Of a DNA stretch of 64,000 nt, positions 56,899 through 64,000 are shown in pieces. Every line of letters starts with the position of its first letter. Within the stretch, counting starts at the first letter, position 1. Source of the stretch: Clostridia bacterium (GTDB lineage: Bacteria > Bacillota > Clostridia > Oscillospirales > CAG-382). The notes beneath the pieces are model-generated. The model was not told where the DNA came from. It worked only from the letters and a program-made list of their open reading frames with translations, and did no database searches. Both the position numbers and the translations under genes were made by a program. The stretch is taken from assembly GCA_017429165.1 (NCBI GenBank), contig JAFRPL010000005.1, positions 1 through 64,000 of the forward strand, written 5' to 3'.

Positions 56899-59499
56899 TC
56901 AAACAAATATCTCAGGATAATTAATTCTTACAGTTTCCAATGCATCCGACAAATCTTGAGAAGCTATTTTCATAATCTCACTATTAATTTGTAATTCGTT
57001 TTCGGTCATTTTGATGTATGGTGAATATGGTATCTTAAATAACAGCAATGCCTGTTCTCGTGTGAAACCATGCTTCTGAAGCTCAATTACAAAATTGTTA
57101 TTTGTTCCATATTCAACGTAATCATACCAATCATTTTTTAACGCTTCTTCCCCTCGAACCTTAATAATTGCTTCGGAGAATCTCAAAAAATACATCGAAA
57201 ACTTGTAATTAATAACATGCTCTATATCTTTCATTACTTCATTAATAATTTGATTCTTGTGTCTTACAGATCCATCGTAAGTCTCTAAATGATAATTAGG
57301 AGTATATGAGACAAGTTTTCCGCCAAATCGATCATAGTAGTCAATGGCGCCTCTTATAATCTCATGCATTCCTTTGCTAGACATCCATTGTGTCAATATA
57401 ACTGTATAATAATTGAGACTGTCCCCTTTTCCGAGAGTATCTTTTTCATATATTCTCCATTGGAAAATTTCAGCTAACTTTTTAAGAAACTGGAGACAAT
57501 CTTGATACTCTAATGATTGTGGGTAATCAATCTCACTCTGCTTTATTGCTTTAAATAATGATTCTTTTTGCTTAGCAGAAACATTAATGTCATCATCTTC
57601 TTGAACGATACTAGAAAACAGATTTCTAATATCTATGATGTTTTGTGGTTGTAAAACGCCGCTTTTTCGGAAATCTCTTACTATATAGCTGTCTCTTTTT
57701 GAACACAAATCATGTAATAACATATTCAAGCACTTACTGGCATACTCGTATGTTACTTCTGAAAACCCATGATCAGCATATCTTTCTCCCTCTTGAAGGA
57801 GATTTGTTCTGCCTTGTAGCAGAGTCTCAACTATGTATTTTTTGTGTTTCCTTTCCAATGCTTTTTGCGGCAAAAGAGATTGCTTAGGTAACGGTGAAAG
57901 CAAAACATCATTGAAGAAACCTTGATCACGGTCATTTTCAATTACCAAAAAAACGTTTCCAAACTCATTAAGTGTAACTCTTCCTGCTCGTCCAATTAAA
58001 TTGAACGCGTCAATTACAGATAATTTTGCAGAACCTTTTTTGTTATCGAAAACAAACAAATTGTCAACGGGAACATTAACGCCTTCTAGTAATGTACTGG
58101 TGCAAAAACAATACCTAATATAGCCTTTTCTAAGGAGCCGCTCAATCTGAATGCGGATTTCAGCAGGCAAGGCTCCTATGTGAAATGCTATCCTTCTGCG
58201 AATCAAATTGGCTAAATAATAATCTTTATGTATCTTTTGTTCTATTTGCCCTGCAACATCATCTAACTCTTTATTAATATCTGCATTCGTATCGAGTATA
58301 TCATCATCGGTTATCAATTCCAAGAATTTGTTTGCATACTCTACAGCTTTATTTGCAGATGAAACATAAATCAAATTGCATTTTTTGCGTCCCAAAGAAC
58401 GAAGCGCATGCATTTTATCTAAAATAATATTATTCAAACTGCCGCACACAACAAGATTTTGGGAGACATTATTGATGATAGAATACTCTTTTGTTCTAAA
58501 ATCCAAATATAGTTTGTTCTGCACCACTGGCGAAAAGGAAAAAGAATGTCCTGCAGATTGATTTTCTGACTGGGTATAAAAATCTGTCAGCTCTAGGTAA
58601 ATATCTGGATTTGGAATTACCGGAGATGAAAAATAAATATTGGTATCTGTCTTACCTTTAAGCATCTCTAAAATCTTATAATAAGTAACACTCCGTTTGT
58701 CTTTATCAGATATTTTATGCGCTTCGTCAATAAAAATATAGCTAAAATGGATTGTAGGTTGCTTCAAAAGCGCGTAGTACAATCTTTCGGGTGTCAATAC
58801 TGCAATAAACTTATCGCCATTTCGAACAGATGCAATATTAGTTACTACTTTGTGCTTATTCAGCCCAAGATTGTCTTTTAAATCCAAAATAAAACCATTT
58901 GCAATTTCTGATAATAATGCTCTAGTCGGCACGACTATGACATAGTTTTGACAATCACCATTTGACAACTTGTTTTTTATAAAAGCTTTTATTACAAAAG
59001 TTTTTCCCATCGAAGTTGGAGCCGAAAAGCTATAAAATTGATTTTTATTTAATTCGTTCATCACCTGCTTTTGTGTATCAAACATAGAATTTTCTTTGTC
59101 AGGCGAAAGATTTTCTATTATGTGTTGTTCAATTTCTATTTCTCTTAAAAACTCGTATCCTGCACCAGAAAGCATATTTTGCCTCTTTAACAATGAGTAC
59201 GATGCAAAATTGGATACATTTTGATACACGCTTTCTTTAACAAGCTTTACCTCTTCGTTTTGTGGGAAAATCTGCGATAATATGATCACTATTTGCTGAG
59301 CAATGTTGTTATGGCCTTCTTCTTTTGAAAGTGATAATAGATCGGCATAGTTTAATAAAACCCGATACTCATCTTTGAAATCAAGTTTTTCATTAACTAT
59401 TAGTGATTTTGCGTAGTTGCGCAGCAAATTCTCATATGAATTGCGCAATTCGGGGTCACTTAATATGTCCTTAAAAACCAGATTTGCAAACTTATCCAT
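56899..59499 (-). CDS. hamB: Hachiman defence helicase HamB
   Basis: 866 residues, SF2 helicase: motif I APTSMGKT (160-167), Ia VVPTRALLSE, Ib TPERL, motif II DEAH (258-261), SSP for motif III, and TSTLLEGVNVP plus LIGRAGRVTLNEFG for motifs V and VI. N-terminal 150 residues and C-terminal 350 residues are helical and specific to the family. Overlaps hamA by eight bases. HamB is the helicase of the anti-phage Hachiman system and keeps the HamA nuclease inactive until it senses DNA. AT-rich relative to the backbone. Confidence 0.88.
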   Translation of the reverse strand: MDKFANLVFKDILSDPELRNSYENLLRNYAKSLIVNEKLDFKDEYRVLLNYADLLSLSKEEGHNNIAQQIVIILSQIFPQNEEVKLVKESVYQNVSNFASYSLLKRQNMLSGAGYEFLREIEIEQHIIENLSPDKENSMFDTQKQVMNELNKNQFYSFSAPTSMGKTFVIKAFIKNKLSNGDCQNYVIVVPTRALLSEIANGFILDLKDNLGLNKHKVVTNIASVRNGDKFIAVLTPERLYYALLKQPTIHFSYIFIDEAHKISDKDKRSVTYYKILEMLKGKTDTNIYFSSPVIPNPDIYLELTDFYTQSENQSAGHSFSFSPVVQNKLYLDFRTKEYSIINNVSQNLVVCGSLNNIILDKMHALRSLGRKKCNLIYVSSANKAVEYANKFLELITDDDILDTNADINKELDDVAGQIEQKIHKDYYLANLIRRRIAFHIGALPAEIRIQIERLLRKGYIRYCFCTSTLLEGVNVPVDNLFVFDNKKGSAKLSVIDAFNLIGRAGRVTLNEFGNVFLVIENDRDQGFFNDVLLSPLPKQSLLPQKALERKHKKYIVETLLQGRTNLLQEGERYADHGFSEVTYEYASKCLNMLLHDLCSKRDSYIVRDFRKSGVLQPQNIIDIRNLFSSIVQEDDDINVSAKQKESLFKAIKQSEIDYPQSLEYQDCLQFLKKLAEIFQWRIYEKDTLGKGDSLNYYTVILTQWMSSKGMHEIIRGAIDYYDRFGGKLVSYTPNYHLETYDGSVRHKNQIINEVMKDIEHVINYKFSMYFLRFSEAIIKVRGEEALKNDWYDYVEYGTNNNFVIELQKHGFTREQALLLFKIPYSPYIKMTENELQINSEIMKIASQDLSDALETVRINYPEIFV

Positions 59500-60439
59500 T
59501 CTTTATCTCACCCCACTTTAAATGAGGACTTCCCGCTGTTAGCGACTCTATTATAATTTTGCGATCACGCATAGCATTGTGAAATGGTAAAAAATAAAAA
59601 TTAAATTCATAATTGCTAATGTTATATTGATTTATATAGTCGATTATTTCTACTTGATGCTCAAGAACTTGCTTTATATTCTCGTCTATGATTCTTTTAT
59701 CGTATTCATCAGGGATATCGCCTTCGCCGTTATAATCTATACTGTAACCGATAAATATACCAAATAGTGTTTCTTTTTTCTTTCTAGGAACAGATAAGAT
59801 ATACTCTTTAAGAATTCTCGCCTCTTCTTCATCAATCAACTGACTTGTTAGATGCGTATCTAATAGGTTTCTGTCCTGAATATTTTCAGTTAAATATGTA
59901 TTGACAGAAGCAAACGCTGCTTTAATTCCATCTGATAGCTTGTTTTGTATCTTAGCTTCGCCAACAACAAGCTGTAATACCTTTTTCCCATCAGGTGTTT
60001 CTCTAAATCTAAAATGTATGCCGTCACTGCCTTTAATATAATCCCTTGCCCCGGTTTTCAATTCAACCTTACTAAACAATTTCGGGGCTTGCAGATCTTG
60101 TTCTAGGAACAAATATAGTAATATTTCTCCTAATTCTCCTCCAGCCCCTTTGTCCTTATCAGATGTAATATCTCTTAGATGGCTGATAGCCTCAAGGGTG
60201 GCTTGATTTCTTTTTAGCGGATCGTTCTCAATCTCCGTGTTCTTTCTTCTGTCAAAAACATATTTGACTATATTAGATAGAACATACCGATACAATTCGT
60301 CATAATTAAACAGCTTATTCTCTGTATTCAACATAAACAGTCTGAGTTTGTTTTTATTCACAACGTCAAACTCCACTTCGGAAACTTTGTTGAATATCCC
60401 AAACCCTTCAGAAAAAGATGTGTTCTTGAAATCAGCCAT
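59492..60439 (-). CDS. hamA: Hachiman nuclease HamA (DUF1837)
   Basis: 315 residues. DUF1837 core with GAGGELGEILLYLFLE (about 98-113), LFSKVELKTGARDYIKGSDG (121-140) and LVVGEAKIQNKLSDGIKAAF (157-176); Asp139, Glu161 and Lys163 fit a PD-(D/E)XK nuclease site. The order hamA-hamB with an eight-base overlap is the standard Hachiman operon. HamA degrades DNA upon release from HamB during infection (known for the family). All likely catalytic residues are present, so the system appears intact. Confidence 0.9.
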   Translation of the reverse strand: MADFKNTSFSEGFGIFNKVSEVEFDVVNKNKLRLFMLNTENKLFNYDELYRYVLSNIVKYVFDRRKNTEIENDPLKRNQATLEAISHLRDITSDKDKGAGGELGEILLYLFLEQDLQAPKLFSKVELKTGARDYIKGSDGIHFRFRETPDGKKVLQLVVGEAKIQNKLSDGIKAAFASVNTYLTENIQDRNLLDTHLTSQLIDEEEARILKEYILSVPRKKKETLFGIFIGYSIDYNGEGDIPDEYDKRIIDENIKQVLEHQVEIIDYINQYNISNYEFNFYFLPFHNAMRDRKIIIESLTAGSPHLKWGEIKNG

Positions 60440-60536
60440 TTATAAACTCCTTTTGATGTATCAGCATTCTATCGCGTAGACACACTGCCGATAACTAACC
60501 TACAATTCAATCCGATCCGTCAAACAATTGTTGCGT

Positions 60537-61193
60537 TTATTGTAGGGGTTTACTTCTTATATTGTTCAGCCACTCACCTTTGTATTTGAAATATCGAGGA
60601 CCGGCTAACGGCTTTTTTCCTGTAAAGAATTGTGCTAAGGCAGTTAGTGACCATGTTTCGTTTCGATACTCGACGTGCTTATCATCGATTACCGTGCAGA
60701 TTGTGCCGTCATTTTCATTTCCCTTGCAAGAAAACTCAATCTGCTCTCCGACAGCAATATTGCACATGGAAAAAGCAAACGGGGCAAGGCGCTCCTGATG
60801 TGCTTCGCTGATTTCTTTTGCGGTTTCTTCCTCTTTTTGCTCTTCGTTGGTGGCTTTCCACTTTTTCAGTCGGTGCTTAAAGCCGTTGATTTCAGCAATC
60901 GCGTCGAGAATATCGTAGGCGTCCTCCGGCGTCATGGCATAGAACTCCCGCACGCGCTTCTTGCCGTTGATTTCTTCAGTAGAGCGAAGCTCCGGATTCA
61001 GCTTGTCCAAAATGGAATGTAGTTTTTTATCAGAAAGCTCAGAATCGACTTCATATGTAGCATAAATACGGAAGGCAAACGGTACCGCTGAACTGCGGTT
61101 CAGCTCGTCAAGCCGCTGCTTAACGTCTTTTGCATACCCGATCTTTACATATTCCGGAAATGACGGGTTTGTCATAACGTAAACGTAACCCAT
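60537..61193 (-). CDS. GIY-YIG nuclease (T5orf172 type) with C-terminal extra domain
   Basis: 218 residues from the ATG at 61191-61193; GGAGG lies five bases upstream. The N-terminal 90 residues (GYVYVMTNPSFPEYVKIGYA, KDVKQRLDELNRSS) form the T5orf172/MUG113 subtype of the GIY-YIG fold. A charged linker leads to a C-terminal domain of about 65 residues (CTVIDDKHVEYRNETWSLTA, RYFKYKGEWLNNIRS) seen on other nucleases of defence islands. It precedes hamA by about 98 bases on the same strand and could be an accessory of it or a separate function. Confidence 0.78.
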   Translation of the reverse strand: MGYVYVMTNPSFPEYVKIGYAKDVKQRLDELNRSSAVPFAFRIYATYEVDSELSDKKLHSILDKLNPELRSTEEINGKKRVREFYAMTPEDAYDILDAIAEINGFKHRLKKWKATNEEQKEEETAKEISEAHQERLAPFAFSMCNIAVGEQIEFSCKGNENDGTICTVIDDKHVEYRNETWSLTALAQFFTGKKPLAGPRYFKYKGEWLNNIRSKPLQ

Positions 61194-61235
61194 AAAAACC
61201 TCCACTTATTTCGTATCAAAAAGAATTGCAGAACA

Positions 61236-61499
61236 CGTGACCAGCGCAGGCTGCGCTATCTCGGGGAGATCGCCCCATAATACCAGCTTGAAAACCATCG
61301 GCCAGCTCCATTCCCACCTCGCCGACGTCGAAGAACAAGCCAACGCTCTCTTACTGCGGTTAGTCAAAGACTATGCCGCATCCGAAGACGTCACCGAGCA
61401 GCTCAAGGCGCAGGATCCCACAAAGTGGGACGGTGGATGAATGGCATTAAGGCGAGAACGATTGATGTAGTAAATGATACTCTTGTATATGGCAGTTGA
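61236..61499 (+). pseudogene. degenerate tnpV
   Basis: Pieces of TnpV in different frames: RRLRYLGEIAP with a TAA stop, then GQLHSHLADVEEQANALLLR through EDVTEQLKAQDPTKW, and after a frame change MNGIKARTIDVVNDTLVYGS-stop. At least two frameshifts and one stop. Same orientation as the intact tnpV at 56296. Confidence 0.75.
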
Positions 61500-61505
61500 T
61501 ACTCT

Positions 61506-63206
61506 TTATGAAATATCGCTCGAAAGCATTCTCTCTAATAATGATGCGAGCCCATATATAAACCCAGATTTTTCCTTAATTAGAACATCATCTATGTTCT
61601 CAATAATCTCTGGTATTGATTCAGCCACAGCCATTTTTATGTTCTTTTCGATTGTATCTGTCCATCTACCACCCTGTCGCGTCCTGACATCTCTAATTCT
61701 ATCCGACCATTTTTTGTTATTCCGAAACTCTGGGACATTTATGTTTATGCCGAATTTACTGTTCAGGATATCTTCATATACTGTCTTATTAATGCAGTCT
61801 TCAAATTCTGACTCTGGTGATCCCGGACAGCTAGTGACTTTATAGTTTGCCTCTGATAGCAACCCAGCATTTATTGCTTTTTCTATGGCTAAGAGTCCAG
61901 CATTATCGTTATCTAGAAGAGCGACATACTGACAAAGACTATTCCTTAAATCCAATAAATCATGTGCCAAATTACTTGCTCCGAATAAAGGCTTAATAAT
62001 CAGTTTATTGCTTTTCAATGCCAGCCCCACTGTTTCACTAACAACAGGTAATATTCTAGCTAAAGATAGTTTGTCATCCTCTCCTTCAACGACCAAAACA
62101 TATCTTGCATTTCTTAGATTATCAGATGGTAAAACTCCTAGGATGCTTCTGATCTCTTCAATTGATTTGGCTGATTGAGCAGTTCCGTTGTTTACAATTA
62201 CATTTGATTTTACACTGTTCTGCTGGACAAAAAGAGGATTGTGGGTAGTAATTATAACTTGATTGTTCTTAGATATTTCGTTTATTACCTCAACCAACTC
62301 ATGTATAGCACCAGAATGAAGGTGTGATTCTGGTTCTTCTATTGCAATAATAGAAGCTGGAACATCAGAACGACGATCTTTAAGAATTGCAAGTGCAACC
62401 AGACTCTTTATTCCATCACCTTTATAGCTTATGCTGGTTGGTATTCCATCATCAATGATCACATCGATATCATTACGCAAGAGCCTTGTGATATTATTCT
62501 CATATTCTTTTGTGATTTTTACACTCTTTAATTGCGGAAGAAAGACCTTCAAAGGAGCATAGAGTTTTTCTGAAATATTATTGAGAATGTCTTGTTGGAG
62601 TGAATTGATTTTACTAAGCGCTTCATTATATTCGGTATTGTTAGCAAGAGTTCTAAGCTCATCATAGATTACATCTTGCAATCCATTAAAAGCCATGTTT
62701 TCTGTTCTTACAGCCTTTATGTAATTAAATGAAATACGCTGAGAAATAAAACTAGCAATTTGCGCTGACTTTTTATTATATGAGGATGAACCTCTTTTGG
62801 GCACCTCAATTTTAGGTGAATTAGCTTTTCCGATCTTTACTACAATAGGAATATCCTCGTTGCCACGTATACCTGTTAAATTATGAAATTCCAGTAATTC
62901 ATCACTTTCCAGCCTGAATTCCATTCTAAAGATTGATTCTAATCCACTTTTTCTGTTCTTTAATTGAACCGGGAAATCGCGTTCCCATTCATATATATCA
63001 CGAGTACAAAAAGGACGAAATGCACCTTGATTTCCAGGAATTCTACTGTGGAACATAAGTAGTGTCATTGAAGCGTTTAGCGCAGTCAGTAGATTTGACT
63101 TTCCTTCATTATTCTTGCCAACAAGCACAGTTAGGCTTTGTAGATTAATCTTATGAGCTGTAGTAATACTTCTATAGTTTGTTACAGAAAAACTAATAAG
63201 TTTCAT
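61506..63206 (-). CDS. OLD-family ATPase with TOPRIM nuclease domain (GajA-like)
   Basis: 566 residues. ABC-type ATPase: Walker A GKNNEGKS (30-37), signature-like YKGDGIKSLVALAIL, Walker B IIAIEEPESHLHSG, switch His in IITTHNP. The C-terminal TOPRIM domain has VLVVEGEDDKLSLARIL and ALLDNDNAG. This is the architecture of class 1 OLD nucleases and of Gabija GajA. A GajB helicase is not adjacent, so it may be a stand-alone OLD nuclease or work with the restriction genes to its right. GGGAG precedes the ATG. Confidence 0.85.
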   Translation of the reverse strand: MKLISFSVTNYRSITTAHKINLQSLTVLVGKNNEGKSNLLTALNASMTLLMFHSRIPGNQGAFRPFCTRDIYEWERDFPVQLKNRKSGLESIFRMEFRLESDELLEFHNLTGIRGNEDIPIVVKIGKANSPKIEVPKRGSSSYNKKSAQIASFISQRISFNYIKAVRTENMAFNGLQDVIYDELRTLANNTEYNEALSKINSLQQDILNNISEKLYAPLKVFLPQLKSVKITKEYENNITRLLRNDIDVIIDDGIPTSISYKGDGIKSLVALAILKDRRSDVPASIIAIEEPESHLHSGAIHELVEVINEISKNNQVIITTHNPLFVQQNSVKSNVIVNNGTAQSAKSIEEIRSILGVLPSDNLRNARYVLVVEGEDDKLSLARILPVVSETVGLALKSNKLIIKPLFGASNLAHDLLDLRNSLCQYVALLDNDNAGLLAIEKAINAGLLSEANYKVTSCPGSPESEFEDCINKTVYEDILNSKFGININVPEFRNNKKWSDRIRDVRTRQGGRWTDTIEKNIKMAVAESIPEIIENIDDVLIKEKSGFIYGLASLLERMLSSDIS

Positions 63207-63322
63207 CTTGATCGCTCCCTTCTTTGATGTTTTACAGCATGAGCATTACCTGTTAGCTTGATCTTTTACAAGTCCAAGCACCTAGATTTATTGAGTCGCT
63301 TCCTGAGAAGAAATATCACGTA

Positions 63323-64000
63323 TTATTTTGCATAAATCACTTCATCATCCATTATCTTTAATGCTTGTTGCTCCAGTTTATATGCCTCATAGCGTTTTTC
63401 ATTTGCTGCAAGCGCAAGATCATTGATTCGCTTTTGCGCTTCTTTGTTTTTGAGCAACGGAATGGGGATTTGGCGAACATGGTTGTCATCTATCTCGTCA
63501 ACAACAGAACCATAAGTGTATCGAGTAATGAGTTCATATCCGTAATCGGAGCCCATGAAAACATATAGATATCCCGCAATATCATTCGTAGTGGGAATAA
63601 CACGAATAATATGATCTGAGGGAATCCAATGTTCCCAGTGCTTTGGGACAAAAGCAACCTTACCGATTGTTCCGCTACGTGTTATTAGCACCGTGTTCTG
63701 AAGAACTTCAAGCTGATCTAAAAGTTTCTTATGTTTTGTATTTGAAAGATATTTTTTGCCTGATGGATCAAGTTCATATATTTGCTTTCCTCCAATAAGA
63801 ACACGCCCATATCCTTCGTCTACATATACTCGTGCGAAGCGCGGCGGCAAAATAACACTTTTACTTATTCTTGTATCTCCTACCGTCGTTACCTCTCCGG
63901 CATATTTTTTCATATGCTCAACAATAGCATCAACAATAGGGACATGATAAGAAGCGTCAGCGCGACCGTTCATATCACTAAGTTTTACGCTGAATGTTTC
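63323..64000 (-). CDS. hsdS: type I restriction specificity subunit HsdS, N-terminus beyond window
   Basis: 226 residues visible, open to the right edge (reads ETFSVKLSDM before the first internal Met). One target-recognition-type domain with VLITRSGTIGKVAFVPKHW, the conserved pattern of HsdS, SVVDEIDDNHVRQIPIPLL and a C-terminal coiled-coil helix (AQKRINDLALAANEKRYEAY). The methylase hsdM and motor hsdR are expected to the right. Same strand and direction as the OLD gene, 117 bases upstream of it. Confidence 0.8.
   Translation of the reverse strand, partial: ETFSVKLSDMNGRADASYHVPIVDAIVEHMKKYAGEVTTVGDTRISKSVILPPRFARVYVDEGYGRVLIGGKQIYELDPSGKKYLSNTKHKKLLDQLEVLQNTVLITRSGTIGKVAFVPKHWEHWIPSDHIIRVIPTTNDIAGYLYVFMGSDYGYELITRYTYGSVVDEIDDNHVRQIPIPLLKNKEAQKRINDLALAANEKRYEAYKLEQQALKIMDDEVIYAK

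Noticed and set aside
61506-63206. Complete Gabija or PARIS system
   Set aside because: No UvrD-like GajB and no separate AriB partner in the window; only the OLD-TOPRIM protein is present.

Overview
The window looks like a chromosomal segment of a spore-forming, anaerobic, gut-type Clostridia (Firmicutes). Evidence is the sporulation regulator SpoIIID, a Na+-pumping decarboxylase operon, Rnf-like electron-transfer subunits, an ECF thiamine transporter under a TPP riboswitch, a Firmicutes-type LexA box in front of recA, mini-RNase III, and strong Shine-Dalgarno sequences before nearly every gene. I cannot name a genus; a Christensenellales-like lineage would fit but is a guess.

Backbone, about 940-55300, moderately GC-rich and densely packed. 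From left to right: rlmD; a ComEC-type metallohydrolase; a divergent RnfC/RnfD pair with an unknown membrane protein; DUF4364-nth-aldose epimerase; a GlcNAc/sugar operon (nagA-ROK kinase); a CotH lipoprotein; gtrA-exonuclease-Nudix; an XRE/zinc-ribbon regulator; a CDF metal exporter; an ECF sigma/anti-sigma pair; two tRNA-Ser; a ZIP transporter; galE; spoIIID; a PfkB kinase; mnmA; a group of small enzymes; a third tRNA-Ser; thiT-thiN with a riboswitch; the oxaloacetate-decarboxylase-type operon (gamma, biotin carrier, beta, alpha); hpt; an overlapping block recA-recX-rimO-pgsA-cysS-mrnC-lexA behind an SOS box; tRNA-Lys; a pilin and a SipW/TasA-type exported protein; an aldo-keto reductase, flavin reductase and acyltransferase; a nucleoside phosphorylase; an HTH/methyltransferase segment containing a duplicated gene fragment; a group with DUF4965, HerA-like ATPase, glycoside-hydrolase-like and zinc-ribbon genes; and an SDR.

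Both flanks are accessory DNA at recognisable integration sites. On the left, the 3' end of rlmD (927-978) is present a second time, 537 bases away (390-441), still readable as an RlmD C-terminus; a small unknown gene lies between the copies and a TPR-like gene runs off the edge. On the right, the backbone ends at a 3' half of tRNA-Leu(CAA) (55594-55650) without its 5' half. Beyond it is AT-rich mobile DNA: an excisionase-like gene, an intact tnpV, a Hachiman defence system (HamA DUF1837 nuclease and HamB helicase), a T5orf172-type GIY-YIG protein, a broken second tnpV, an OLD-family ATPase/TOPRIM nuclease and the C-terminal part of a type I restriction specificity subunit. This is a defence island, probably inside an element whose intact tRNA-Leu lies beyond 64 kb.

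Many sigma-A-type promoters (TTGACA-17-TATAAT class) and intrinsic terminators could be placed by eye; they support the operon borders given below. No CRISPR array, rRNA or complete transposase was found.
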